From Paracoccus seriniphilus (GTDB lineage: Bacteria; Pseudomonadota; Alphaproteobacteria; Rhodobacterales; Rhodobacteraceae): 64,000 nucleotides of DNA. The stretch covers positions 2,400,501 through 2,464,500 of the forward strand of contig NZ_CP067129.1 in the NCBI RefSeq assembly GCF_028553745.1, given 5' to 3'. The first letter of the stretch is position 1. Each line of letters starts with the position of its first letter. This document shows, piece after piece, positions 44,695 through 53,759 of the stretch. A program made the translations under genes and the position numbers. The notes under the pieces are model-generated. The model searched no databases. It saw nothing but the letters and a program-made list of their open reading frames with translations, and was not told the origin of the DNA.

Positions 44695-47490
44695 CCAGTT
44701 CATGCCGCTGCCCGCATCGACGACCAGGGGCACCGTCAGCTTGGCCACCGGCTCGGCAGCCGATTCCATGACCTGTCGCGCCACGGCGATCAGGTCGTCC
44801 ACGGCATTCTCTTCCACCTCGAAGATCAATTCGTCATGCACCTGCAACAGCATGGTCGCGGGCAGATCGCGAATCGCTGCGGGCATACGGATCATCGCAC
44901 GCCGGATGATATCGGCCGCCGCGCCCTGAATCGGCGCATTGATTGCCGCGCGACGCGCCCCGCCCGCCGCCGGGCCGGACTGGTTGATCGCCGGGGTGTT
45001 GATCCGCCGCCCGAACAGGGTTTTGACAAAACCGTCCTGCTTGGCGTCGGCCACCGTCTTGTCCATATAGGCGCGAATCTCGGGGAAACGTTCGAAATAG
45101 GTGTTGATGAACTCCTGCGCCTCGGCGCGGGGAATGCGCAGATTGCGCGACAGACCAAAGCCCGAAATCCCGTAGATGACGCCGAAATTGATCGCCTTGG
45201 CCTGACGTCGAATCATCGGGTCCATGCCCTCGACCGGCACGCCGAACATCTGGCTGGCGGTCATGGCGTGAATATCCACACCTTCCCTGAACGCCTGCTT
45301 CAACGCCGGGATATCGGCGACATGGGCCAGGATGCGCAGTTCGATCTGGCTATAGTCCAGGCTGACCAGACGATGCCCCTCGGTGGCCACGAATGCCTCG
45401 CGGATGCGCCTGCCTTCATCACTGCGCACCGGGATGTTCTGCAAGTTCGGATCGCTGGAGGCCAGCCGCCCTGTCTGCGCCCCTGCGATGGAATAGCTGG
45501 TATGCACCCTGCCCGTTTCCGGATTCACATAGGTCTGCAACGCATCGGTATAGGTCGATTTCAGCTTGCTGATCTGGCGCCAGTCCAGCACCCGCGCCGC
45601 CAGATCGGTGCCCTCGGCAGCCAGATCCTCCAGCACATCGGCACTGGTGGAATAGGCGCCGGTCTTGCCCTGCTTGCCACCGGCCAGCCCCATCTTGTCA
45701 AACAGGATTTCGCCCAATTGCTTGGGCGACCCGACATTGAACCGTTCGCCCGCAAGCTCGTGAATCTCGTCCTCAAGCTGCGCCATCTTCTGGGCGAAGG
45801 CATTGGACATCCGCTTCAGCGTATCGCCATCCACGCGAATCCCGGCCATTTCCATATCCGCCAGAACCGGCACCATCGGCCGCTCCAGCGTCTCATAGAC
45901 CGTCGTCACCTTCTCTACCGGCAAGAGCGGAGCAAAATGCTGCCACAGTCGCAGGGTGACATCGGCATCCTCGGCGGCGTAAGGCGTGGCCTTGTCGATG
46001 GCGACCTGACCAAAGCCGATCTGCGATTTCCCCGAGCCGATCAGTTCCTTGATCGGAATGCACTTGTGGTCCAGATAGCGCTCGGCCAGTTCGTCCATAC
46101 CGTGGTTATGGGTGCCTGCATTCAGCGCATAGGACATCAGCATGGTATCGGCGACCGGTGTCATGCGAATCCCCGAACGCGCCAGGATCTTCCAGTCATA
46201 TTTGATGTTCTGGCCGATCTTCAGAATCGCCGGATCTTCCAGAATCGGCTTCAGCGCGGCCAGAACCTCGTCCTTGGCAAGCTGACCCGCCACCAGCGCC
46301 GCGGCCCCGAACAGATCGTCTCCGCCCTCGACATGGCCGACAGGGATATAGCAGGCCCGCCCCGCGCGGACGCAAAGCGACAGACCGACCAGATCCGCCT
46401 GCATTTCATCCAGCGAGGTGGTTTCCGTGTCGATGGCGACATGCCCGGCATCGCGGATATCGGCAAGCCAGCCCTGCAGCGCATCCATATCGGTGACACA
46501 TTCATAGCCAGCGGGATCGAAACCGGGCGTCTCGGGCGCCGCTGGGGCGGCAGAGTTGGCCGGCGCGGCGCTGATCACCGGAGCCTCGGCACCCAGTTTA
46601 CCGGCCACGCGCTTGGTCAGGGTGCTGAATTCCATTTCGGTCAGGAAGCCCAGCAGGGCCTCGGCATCGGGGTCGCGCACCTCCAGGCTTTGCAGCGTGA
46701 AGTCCAGTGGCGTGGCACAATCCAGCTGCACCAGTTGCTTCGAAATGCGGATCTGCTCGGCATGGTCGATCAGGGTCTGGCGCCGCTTGGGCTGCTTGAT
46801 CTCGCCCGCGCGGGCAAGCAGTGTCTCGAGGTCGCCATATTCATTGATCAGCTGCGCGGCGGTCTTGATGCCGATCCCCGGTGCGCCGGGCACATTGTCG
46901 ACCGAATCACCGGCCAGTGCCTGCACATCCACGACCTTCTCGGGGCCGACGCCGAATTTCGCCTGAACCTCGTCAACACCGATCATCTTGCCCTTGATCG
47001 GGTCCAGCATGTCGACCCCATCGCCCACCAACTGCATCAGGTCCTTGTCGCTGCTGATGATGGTGGCCGACCCGCCGGCTTCCCGCGCCCGGCAGGCCAG
47101 CGCCGCGATGATGTCATCGGCCTCATAGCCCTCCAGCTCGATACAAGAGATATTGAAGGCGCGGGTAGCCTCGCGGGTCAGCGGAAACTGCGGCCGCAGA
47201 TCCTCGGGCGGCGCGGGACGATTGGCCTTGTAGAGGTCATAGATCTCGTTGCGAAAGGTCTTGGAGGAATGGTCAAAGATCACCGCCGCATGCGTGGGTG
47301 CATTGCTGCCATGTTCATCCGTCACATATTTCCACAGCATGTTGCAGAAACCGGCGACAGCGCCAACGGGCAAGCCATCGGATTTGCGCGTCAATGCAGG
47401 CAGCGCGTGATAGGCACGGAAAATAAAGGCCGAGCCATCGATCAGATGCAGATGGCAACCCTTGCCGAAGGCAGGCGCGTCCGAGGTCAT
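44680..47490 (-). CDS. polA: DNA polymerase I
   Basis: A 936-residue enzyme with all three domains. The 5'-3' exonuclease (1-290) shows HLIDGSAFIFRAYHALP, YEADDIIAALA and GVGPEKVVDVQALAGDSVDNVPG. The 3'-5' proofreading domain (about 330-520) keeps DTETTSLDEM, so proofreading is probably active. The polymerase domain has QTGRLASSDPNLQNIPVRSDEGRRIREAF, LDYSQIELRILAH and QVHDELIFEV. It fills gaps and removes primers. It converges with hemN. Confidence 0.97.
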   Translation of the reverse strand: MTSDAPAFGKGCHLHLIDGSAFIFRAYHALPALTRKSDGLPVGAVAGFCNMLWKYVTDEHGSNAPTHAAVIFDHSSKTFRNEIYDLYKANRPAPPEDLRPQFPLTREATRAFNISCIELEGYEADDIIAALACRAREAGGSATIISSDKDLMQLVGDGVDMLDPIKGKMIGVDEVQAKFGVGPEKVVDVQALAGDSVDNVPGAPGIGIKTAAQLINEYGDLETLLARAGEIKQPKRRQTLIDHAEQIRISKQLVQLDCATPLDFTLQSLEVRDPDAEALLGFLTEMEFSTLTKRVAGKLGAEAPVISAAPANSAAPAAPETPGFDPAGYECVTDMDALQGWLADIRDAGHVAIDTETTSLDEMQADLVGLSLCVRAGRACYIPVGHVEGGDDLFGAAALVAGQLAKDEVLAALKPILEDPAILKIGQNIKYDWKILARSGIRMTPVADTMLMSYALNAGTHNHGMDELAERYLDHKCIPIKELIGSGKSQIGFGQVAIDKATPYAAEDADVTLRLWQHFAPLLPVEKVTTVYETLERPMVPVLADMEMAGIRVDGDTLKRMSNAFAQKMAQLEDEIHELAGERFNVGSPKQLGEILFDKMGLAGGKQGKTGAYSTSADVLEDLAAEGTDLAARVLDWRQISKLKSTYTDALQTYVNPETGRVHTSYSIAGAQTGRLASSDPNLQNIPVRSDEGRRIREAFVATEGHRLVSLDYSQIELRILAHVADIPALKQAFREGVDIHAMTASQMFGVPVEGMDPMIRRQAKAINFGVIYGISGFGLSRNLRIPRAEAQEFINTYFERFPEIRAYMDKTVADAKQDGFVKTLFGRRINTPAINQSGPAAGGARRAAINAPIQGAAADIIRRAMIRMPAAIRDLPATMLLQVHDELIFEVEENAVDDLIAVARQVMESAAEPVAKLTVPLVVDAGSGMNWAEAH

Positions 47491-47590
47491 GAAGCGGTCC
47501 TTTCGCGATGTCGCCGACCGTTCTGACAGAATCCACCGGCGGGCGCAAAGGGGCAGCGACAGATATGGGGTGCGACGGGGCGTCAGCCCC

Positions 47591-47628
47591 AGCCTTGCCG
47601 GTCCCCCTCGATGGGGGCCGTCAAGGCT
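47591..47628. terminator. Hairpin between zf-CHCC gene and polA
   Basis: AGCCTTG (47591-47597) pairs with CAAGGCT (47622-47628) around an inner stem CCCCC/GGGGG (47603-47607 and 47613-47617) with loop TCGAT. It lies 37 bases after the zinc-finger gene stop (minus strand). The T-run is missing. Confidence 0.45.
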
Positions 47629-47664
47629 TTGCCGCGCCGGGACGGAGCCGGCGCAACGTCAAGA

Positions 47665-47910
47665 TCAGTGATCGGCATCCACGTGGTTGGGATCCAGCAC
47701 GAAGCGCTTGTCACAATAGCCGCAATCGACGAATCCGGTGTCCGGCGAAATCGCCAGCCAGACCCGGGGATGACCCAGACCTGCGGCATCATTGCCGTCA
47801 CAGGCCACCTTGCGGCTGGTGACGATTACTTCTTCCGGCGCGGGCAATTTCAGTGCCTCGGCTTCCTGACCGGTTGAAAGCGGGTTTTCTGGCATCACAT
47901 ATTCGGTCAT
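47665..47910 (-). CDS. zf-CHCC zinc-finger protein (NDUFS6-like)
   Basis: An 81-residue protein with the CHCC layout seen in the 13-kDa subunit NDUFS6 of mitochondrial complex I: VACDG...GLGHPRVWL, then CGYCDKRF. The single Cys, the His and the CxxC bind zinc. Alphaproteobacterial homologues are accessory subunits of complex I. The ATG at 47910 has AAGAAGG upstream; a longer open frame continues to 48096 but that part overlaps the divergent ABC gene and is not conserved-looking. No nuo genes are nearby. Confidence 0.85.
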   Translation of the reverse strand: MTEYVMPENPLSTGQEAEALKLPAPEEVIVTSRKVACDGNDAAGLGHPRVWLAISPDTGFVDCGYCDKRFVLDPNHVDADH

Positions 47911-47999
47911 GTCTGGCCTTCTTGTCGCGACGTGCATCATCTGCTCTAAACCCATTACCGCAGCGCCGCCTGCCTTCGCAAGCTCTGCAAGGATAACCA

Positions 48000-48926
48000 A
48001 TGACAAACGCCATAGAAATTTCGGGTCTGCGCAAGGTTTATGCCGCCCAAGGGAACGCTCCGGCCAAAGAGGCGCTGAAAGGCGTCGACCTGGCAATCCC
48101 GGCCGGCAGCATCTTCGGCCTGCTGGGACCGAATGGCGCTGGCAAGTCGACCATGATCAACATCCTTGCCGGGCTGGTCAACAAGACCGCCGGAAAGGTC
48201 GAGATCTGGGGCTTTGACCAGGATGTAAACCCGCGCCAGTCGCGCGCCGCGATCGGGATCATGCCCCAGGAACTGAACATGGACCCGTTCTTCACGCCGC
48301 GCGCCAGCCTCGAGGTGCAGGCGGGGCTCTATGGCGTTGCCAAGGCCGACCGCTGGACGGATGAACTGCTTGAACTGGTCGGTTTGACCGATCAGGCCAA
48401 CGCCTATGCGCGCAACCTGTCGGGCGGGATGCGCCGCCGGCTGCTGCTGGCCAAGGCACTGGTTCACCGCCCGCATATCCTTGTGCTGGACGAGCCGACT
48501 GCCGGTGTCGACATCACCCTGCGCGAGATGCTGTGGAACAATGTCCGCAAGCTGAACGAGGCCGGGATGACGATCATCCTGACAACCCATTACCTCGAAG
48601 AGGCCGAGGAAATGTGTGACGAGATCGCCATCATCAATCACGGCGAACTGGTCGTGCGCCAGGGCACGCGCGACCTGCTGGCCCGCACCGATGGCAAGAC
48701 GCTGGTTCTGGATACCGGCGGCAGGGTCGATGTCCCGTCGCTGCCCGAGGGCGCACGCGCCGACTGGCGCGCCGATGGACGGTTGGCGATCACCTATCCG
48801 CCCTCGACGATCCGTGCCGACGCGCTGCTGGATGCGCTGCGCGCCGGCGGGGTGCCGATCGTCGATGTGGCCACGGAACAGCCCGATCTCGAGGATGTCT
48901 TTGTCGAGATGACCCGCGACCGCTAA
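48000..48926 (+). CDS. ABC transporter ATP-binding protein (ABC-2 / DrrA type)
   Basis: A 308-residue ATPase: Walker [10 protein letters not shown] at 44-52, Q-loop in IGIMPQELN, signature LSGGM, Walker [13 protein letters not shown] and H-loop [13 protein letters not shown]-terminal DUF4162-like domain (about 230-308) is typical of ATPases that pair with ABC-2 permeases (drug or polysaccharide export). No permease gene is next to it, since the following gene is convergent, so the partner must lie elsewhere. Confidence 0.9.
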   Translation: MTNAIEISGLRKVYAAQGNAPAKEALKGVDLAIPAGSIFGLLGPNGAGKSTMINILAGLVNKTAGKVEIWGFDQDVNPRQSRAAIGIMPQELNMDPFFTPRASLEVQAGLYGVAKADRWTDELLELVGLTDQANAYARNLSGGMRRRLLLAKALVHRPHILVLDEPTAGVDITLREMLWNNVRKLNEAGMTIILTTHYLEEAEEMCDEIAIINHGELVVRQGTRDLLARTDGKTLVLDTGGRVDVPSLPEGARADWRADGRLAITYPPSTIRADALLDALRAGGVPIVDVATEQPDLEDVFVEMTRDR

Positions 48927-48939
48927 GCGCTGTCCGGGA

Positions 48940-49323
48940 TCAGTCGTTCAGGCTGATCATCGGCCCCATCATGCGTCCGCCCATGATGTGCAGATGGAAA
49001 TGCGGGACTTCCTGCACGCCATGAGGTCCGGAATTGGCAATGGCGCGAAAGCCCTGGTTTCCGCTGCCAAGGGAAATGCCTTCGCTTTCGCAGACCTCGG
49101 CGCAAAGCCTCATGAAGCCAACCATCTCGGCCTCCGAGGCATTGGCCGCGAAATCGTCAAAGCTGACATAGCGACCCTTGGGAATCACCAGCACATGGCT
49201 GGGTGCCTTGGGGGCGATATCGCGGAAGGCCAGCGCATGGTCATTTTCCGCCACGGTGTCATTGGGAATCTCTCCGCGCAGGATCTTGGCGAAAATATTG
49301 TTGTCGTCGTAGTCATAAGCCAT
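48940..49323 (-). CDS. HIT-family nucleotide hydrolase
   Basis: A 127-residue protein of the histidine-triad superfamily. The motif HFHLHIMGG is near the C terminus and NIFAKILRGEIPNDTV near the start. Such Hint-type proteins hydrolyse AMP-lysine and other nucleotide phosphoramidates. The ATG at 49323 gives MAYDYDD; a GTG two codons earlier (49329) has a better-placed AAGGA and could be the real start. Confidence 0.92.
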   Translation of the reverse strand: MAYDYDDNNIFAKILRGEIPNDTVAENDHALAFRDIAPKAPSHVLVIPKGRYVSFDDFAANASEAEMVGFMRLCAEVCESEGISLGSGNQGFRAIANSGPHGVQEVPHFHLHIMGGRMMGPMISLND

Positions 49324-49341
49324 GGGCACGCAGGGTCCTTG

Positions 49342-50916
49342 TCAGTCGAACAGATTGGGTGTCGCGGCCAGATTCTGCGCCATCTCGGGCGACAGGTCCA
49401 GAAAGCGCTTCAGCGCCTCGGCGTTTCTCTCGATGGTCCGATCCGCCGCAATGGTTTCGAAATGGTCGAGTCCCATGTCCTTCAGAAGCTCGGCCTCATG
49501 TTCCAGGTCGCCCCTCACCACGGGAATCAATTGCGCGTAAAGATCCGGCGCCGTGGTGTCATTGGCCAACCCGATTCGCCGAATATGACCACGCAGGTAA
49601 TCGTCGTCGAACTCTGTCTCGACAAAGAGAATCCGCGTCTCGGCGCGATCTGCGGCGAAATCGCTGATCATGCCCAATGCCGAAGTGTCCAGGCACAGGA
49701 CCAGATTCGCTGTGTCATATTGCTCGAACAACAGCTTGATCAGCGCCCGGCGATGCCGTTCCCGCTTGGCCAGACTTGAAGCGACCCCGCCCAGATCCGG
49801 CATTGCCGCATCCAGTTCGTTGAACACGAAATCAACCGCAGGAATTGCTGTCAGGCTGCGAATCCGCTCGGTCAGTCGCTTGGCGACATGCCATTTCTTG
49901 CACACGATCAGATGCACGACACGGGATCGGCCCAGACTGCCATCCGTCTCCCAGAAGCGTGGCGCGAAACGCCTGCCGATTCGTCCCCGGCCGGTCAGAA
50001 AATGGTAGAGTCGCGGACCTTCCGCCGAGATCGGAAAGTCCCGCCCGGTTTCCTGCCATGTGAATCCCAGCCTGCGCCGCAACTCCAGGGCCTCGGCACT
50101 GATCTTGCGCGCAAACAGGAAATCCTGGCGCAGCAGCAGATCAAAATGATCGTCATGGAAGGTGACGGGCATGCCGTAATCGGTGAACAGCAGGAAGGTC
50201 AGAGTCCGGGTGCGCATCTGGGTCTTGGGAACCAGATGCGCCACCAGAGTCTGGAAAAAGGTTTCATCCGGAATCCAGGTGGTACGAAAGAACCGCAGCA
50301 AGGCGGGCCATTCCTCGATCAGTTTCAGGATCGCCTCGACGGTCTGACGACGCAGGCACCACCATTGCGACCCGATCATGATCTGCAATCCCTCGGGGGT
50401 CTTGCGCGCCAGGCCCAGCCGCTTTTGCCAGTCCATGCTGGCGTAAAACAACTTCTTTTGGGTGCGTTCGTTGAACCAGTGCCGATAGATCAGCCGCTCT
50501 TCCTTGATGCCGGTCTTGATCCAGTCGCTGTCAAAGAAATCGAAGCTTTCGATATAGTCGCAATCATCGGCATCCAGAAAGTCATGGGCATATTCGGCCG
50601 ATTTGATCGGCATGCAATCCCCGGACAGCATGTAGAAATGCGTCGCATGCTGAAATGCCCGTTCGGCCGTGCGCAACGCCTCCAGCGTCGCGGCAACCAG
50701 TGACCATTCGCCCCAGCCGCAGCGAAGCCGGCGATTGGCGAACACGACCGAAGGGTTGTCGGCCAGCGCCTCATGGATCATCTGGAAATCTTCTGCGGGT
50801 GCGCTCTTGTCATAATGGATCGAGACAAAATCGCCCGTGGCCGTCAGCCGCCGCGCCTGATCAATAACCCCTTGCGGGTCCTTGTGGGTCAATAGAATGA
50901 ACGCAATGCGTGCCAT
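49342..50916 (-). CDS. Core-2/I-branching (GT14) glycosyltransferase fused to a C-terminal domain of unknown function
   Basis: A 524-residue protein without signal peptide or membrane helix. Residues 1-250 match the beta-1,6-N-acetylglucosaminyltransferase fold of family 14: MARIAFILLTHKDPQG, FVSIHYDKSAP, WGEWSLVAATLEALRTA, HFYMLSGDCMPIKS, MIGSQWWCLRRQTV and WIPDETFFQTLV. Residues ~300-524 form a separate domain starting near RFAPRFWETDG with a P-loop-like shape (VVHLIVCKKWHVAKRLTERI), found fused in this way in Rhodobacterales; I recall it as a DUF59xx family without being sure. It faces a sulfotransferase gene, so a sulfated surface glycan is a fair guess. Confidence 0.82.
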   Translation of the reverse strand: MARIAFILLTHKDPQGVIDQARRLTATGDFVSIHYDKSAPAEDFQMIHEALADNPSVVFANRRLRCGWGEWSLVAATLEALRTAERAFQHATHFYMLSGDCMPIKSAEYAHDFLDADDCDYIESFDFFDSDWIKTGIKEERLIYRHWFNERTQKKLFYASMDWQKRLGLARKTPEGLQIMIGSQWWCLRRQTVEAILKLIEEWPALLRFFRTTWIPDETFFQTLVAHLVPKTQMRTRTLTFLLFTDYGMPVTFHDDHFDLLLRQDFLFARKISAEALELRRRLGFTWQETGRDFPISAEGPRLYHFLTGRGRIGRRFAPRFWETDGSLGRSRVVHLIVCKKWHVAKRLTERIRSLTAIPAVDFVFNELDAAMPDLGGVASSLAKRERHRRALIKLLFEQYDTANLVLCLDTSALGMISDFAADRAETRILFVETEFDDDYLRGHIRRIGLANDTTAPDLYAQLIPVVRGDLEHEAELLKDMGLDHFETIAADRTIERNAEALKRFLDLSPEMAQNLAATPNLFD

Positions 50917-51080
50917 GACGGGCAGTTTTTCCTGTCATTTCGGATCAAATTTTCAGAAGGCGTTGATAATCCTTCCGGCATTTGCTTTCTGTCTCTAACC
51001 ATTTTCAGCGCGCGAACAAGCCGAACGGTACCTGTCAGCCAGCCTCGGCACTGCGAATCGCATATAGGAGTATCGAAAAC

Positions 51081-51899
51081 ATGGGCTTTCCGGGTGTCTG
51101 GATGACTGAAAGCGAAAGCATGGTTTATCGCGTGGTGCCCAAATGCGCCTGCTCGACCATTGGCCAGATCATGTTCTATTCGGACCATGGCCGTTTTTTC
51201 GATGGAGACATCCACGACTCGACCACCGGCCTGCACAAATGGTCGCAAGGCGACAGCCAGCCGCTGATAGACAAGGCCGTGCGCGCCCACAAGGCGCTGA
51301 CCTATACCTGCGTGCGCAACCCCTATAACCGCATCCTGTCGTCGTTTTTCGACAAGATTGCCGGTATCCAGCGCAATGGCCGCCGCTATCGGGGCAATCT
51401 GGTACCGCAGCTGATCCAGCGCTACGGCGTGGATGTCGGCAGCCCCGAGAATGGTTTCGAATTCGACCAGATCGCCAGCTTTCGTCGCTTTCTGCTGTTC
51501 GCGCGCGACACGATCCGCTTTCGCCGTCCGATGGAGCCTGACATCCACTGGTCCGCGATGTCGGGCCATATCTCGACATTCATCGTGAATGGCGGACGCT
51601 ACGATCAGATCTTCTTTACCGAGAAATTCAACGAGGGCATGCAAAAGGTTCTGGATGCCTGCGAAACGCCCTTTGCCGTCGATCTGGAATCGGTGCCGCG
51701 TTTCAATGAATCCGAAGGTCACGGCCCCAAACGCGCGCATAAGGTCAGCGAATATTTCGACGACCTGTCACGCCATCTGGTCTGGGAAATCTACAAGAGC
51801 GATTTCCAGCTGTTCCGCTATGATTTCGACGATCCGGACAACAAGCTGCCGACCGGCGAGGTCGATCTGGACGAGGTCCACGCGAAACTGGGCCGCTGA
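51081..51899 (+). CDS. Sulfotransferase family 2 protein
   Basis: A 272-residue enzyme of the carbohydrate sulfotransferase type. The 5'-phosphosulfate-binding motif VPKCACSTIGQ is at residues 19-29 and the 3'-phosphate motif CVRNPYNRILSSFFDK at about 79-94, both for PAPS binding. No signal peptide or membrane helix is seen. It would move sulfate from PAPS to a sugar or other acceptor. The ATG at 51081 has AGGAG 10 bases upstream. Divergent from the GT14-type gene; a strong terminator follows. Confidence 0.85.
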   Translation: MGFPGVWMTESESMVYRVVPKCACSTIGQIMFYSDHGRFFDGDIHDSTTGLHKWSQGDSQPLIDKAVRAHKALTYTCVRNPYNRILSSFFDKIAGIQRNGRRYRGNLVPQLIQRYGVDVGSPENGFEFDQIASFRRFLLFARDTIRFRRPMEPDIHWSAMSGHISTFIVNGGRYDQIFFTEKFNEGMQKVLDACETPFAVDLESVPRFNESEGHGPKRAHKVSEYFDDLSRHLVWEIYKSDFQLFRYDFDDPDNKLPTGEVDLDEVHAKLGR

Positions 51900-51904
51900 C
51901 AAGG

Positions 51905-51934
51905 AAGGGGCGCAACCTTATGGCTGCGCCCCTT
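51905..51934 (+). terminator. Terminator of the sulfotransferase gene
   Basis: AAGGGGCGCA (51905-51914) and TGCGCCCCTT (51925-51934) form a 10-bp stem with a 10-nt loop, followed by two further T residues. It sits 5 bases after the stop and can also serve dps on the other strand. Confidence 0.8.
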
Positions 51935-51954
51935 TTGCCGGATGATGATCCCGA

Positions 51955-52428
51955 TCACTCAAGATGGCTTTCAAGGAACCACAGGTCCTTGTCGGCAGTG
52001 CGCGAGGCGGCGGTAAAGATATCCGCCGTATTGGCATCCCCTGCCTCATCCGTCGTGTCGATTGCCGCGCGCAGTTTGCCACCGTGATCACGCATCCGCT
52101 CGCAGATGGCCTTCAGGTGATCCGCCGTCGAGGTCAGATCGGTCGGGTATTCCTTGAGTGTCGTGTTCTTCGCCACGACCTCGGCCGTGCCCTGCGCAAC
52201 GCCATCCAGGATCTGGACGCGTTCGGCCATCACATCGATATGCTCTTGCAGATTGGCGTAGACGCTGTCCAGCAGCTCATGCACGGCGATGAAACCGGGG
52301 CCTTTGACGTTCCAGTGGGCCTGCTTGATCGCCATGCTCAGGGCCAGACTGTCGGCAAGACGTGCGTTCAGTTCGGACACGGCGGTTTTCCGGGCGTTGT
52401 CTTTCAATCCTTGGATCTTCACGGCCAT
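51955..52428 (-). CDS. dps: Dps ferritin-like DNA-protection protein
   Basis: A 157-residue protein that forms a 12-mer, stores iron and protects DNA from peroxide. The ferroxidase ligands are visible: His38 (KQAHWNVKG), His50 (VHELLD), Asp65 and Glu69 (HIDVMAER). The N-terminal lysine-rich end (MAVKIQGLKDNARK) may bind DNA. The ATG at 52428 has AGGAG just before it; an in-frame ATG at 52503 is unlikely. Confidence 0.94.
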   Translation of the reverse strand: MAVKIQGLKDNARKTAVSELNARLADSLALSMAIKQAHWNVKGPGFIAVHELLDSVYANLQEHIDVMAERVQILDGVAQGTAEVVAKNTTLKEYPTDLTSTADHLKAICERMRDHGGKLRAAIDTTDEAGDANTADIFTAASRTADKDLWFLESHLE

Positions 52429-52514
52429 TGTCGGCTCCTTTCCTACATTCGCAGGACCAACACGTGCCGGACCGATGGGTTCCATGGCCGCCAATGACAC
52501 CATCGGACATGGAA

Positions 52515-52547
52515 AAACGGCGCCTTCCGATCAGGAAAGCGCCGTTT
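52515..52547 (-). terminator. Terminator of acpP
   Basis: Arms 52515-52528 and 52534-52547 pair over 14 positions with one C-A mismatch around the loop GATCA; on the minus strand it ends in TTTTT. It lies 31 bases after the acpP stop. Confidence 0.85.
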
Positions 52548-52577
52548 CAAAAGCAGTCGATCAACCTGATGGTCAGG

Positions 52578-52811
52578 TCAGACCGCCCCTTTGATGAAGC
52601 TCACCGCATCACCGACGGTCTGAATGGTTTCGGCGGCGTCATCGGGGATCTCGATCCCGAATTCTTCCTCGAAAGCCATGACCAGTTCGACAGTGTCGAG
52701 GCTGTCTGCGCCCAGATCGTCGATGAACGAAGCGGCCTCAACCACCTTGTCCTCGTCGACGCCCAGATGCTCGACAACGATTTTCTTCACGCGATCAGCG
52801 ATATCGCTCAT
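52578..52811 (-). CDS. acpP: Acyl carrier protein
   Basis: A 77-residue acidic protein; the phosphopantetheine is attached to Ser37 in [12 protein letters not shown]. It carries acyl chains for fatty acid, lipid A and ornithine-lipid synthesis (the latter would use OlsB, encoded at 55.6 kb). It sits downstream of fabD-fabG, the usual fab cluster order. Confidence 0.97.
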   Translation of the reverse strand: MSDIADRVKKIVVEHLGVDEDKVVEAASFIDDLGADSLDTVELVMAFEEEFGIEIPDDAAETIQTVGDAVSFIKGAV

Positions 52812-52982
52812 GTCACATCCTCATTCTCACGGGCATCCGCCCAAGATTTGCGCGGGCACAGTGCCCGGTTCAGCACAGGGCGGTTCCCCTGCAGCTAAAG
52901 GCGGGGATATAGCACCCACGAACCCTCATGCAACCAGTTTTCAACGGATTCTCGTGCCGCAATGCAGCACGGCAGATTCCGC

Positions 52983-53720
52983 TCAGACCATCGCCATGCC
53001 GCCATTCACGTGCAAAGTCGCCCCCGTCACATATCCGGCAGCCGGGCTTGCCAGATAGGTCACCGCCGCAGCGATGTCATCGGGCGCGCCCATGGCACCC
53101 GCCGGAATCTGGGTCAGGATCTTGGCTTTCTGGTCATCGGTCAACTTCTCGGTCATGGCGGTCGCGATGAAGCCCGGCGCAACGCAGTTGACCGTGATCC
53201 CGCGACTGGCAACCTCATAGGCCAGCGATTTCGACATGCCGACCAGACCTGCCTTGGCGGCGGCATAATTGCCCTGCCCCGGATTGCCGGTCGTTCCGAC
53301 AACCGAGGTGATATTGATGATCCGGCCCCAGCGCGCCTTCATCATGCCGCGCAGAACCCCGCGCGACAGGCGGAAAACGCTGGTCAGATTCACATCCAGA
53401 ACCTGCTGCCATTCCTCGTCCGACATCCGCATGAACAGATTGTCGCGGGTGATCCCGGCATTATTGACCAGCACATCGACCGAGCCCATCGCCTCGGCAG
53501 CGGCTTTCGGCAGCGTGGCGACGGCATCGGCATCCGACAGATTGGCCGGCACGACATATGCGCGTTCGCCCAGTTCGGCGGCCAGTTCCTGCAGTGGCGC
53601 CTCACGCGTGCCTGACAGTGCCACCGAGGCCCCCGCCCCGTGCAACGCTCTGGCGATCGCGCCGCCGATTCCGCCGGAAGCCCCGGTGACCAGCGCATTC
53701 TTGCCCGTCAGATCAAACAT
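52983..53720 (-). CDS. fabG: 3-oxoacyl-ACP reductase FabG
   Basis: A 245-residue SDR with the coenzyme motif TGASGGIGG (12-20) and catalytic Ser139, Tyr152 and Lys156 (NITSVVG, NYAAAKAG). NNAGITRDNLFMRM is the FabG signature. It uses NADPH to reduce beta-ketoacyl-ACP. 39 bases after fabD; acpP follows after 171 bases. Confidence 0.97.
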   Translation of the reverse strand: MFDLTGKNALVTGASGGIGGAIARALHGAGASVALSGTREAPLQELAAELGERAYVVPANLSDADAVATLPKAAAEAMGSVDVLVNNAGITRDNLFMRMSDEEWQQVLDVNLTSVFRLSRGVLRGMMKARWGRIINITSVVGTTGNPGQGNYAAAKAGLVGMSKSLAYEVASRGITVNCVAPGFIATAMTEKLTDDQKAKILTQIPAGAMGAPDDIAAAVTYLASPAAGYVTGATLHVNGGMAMV

Positions 53721-53759
53721 GTCTGCCTCTTTGATTGTGTCATCCCAGTCATAGCCGGT

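Noticed and set aside
44683..47526. A 947-codon open frame on the plus strand over polA
   Set aside because: It mirrors polA and reads as His/Gly/Arg/Gln-rich sequence without any domain, which is typical of the complement of GC-rich coding DNA.
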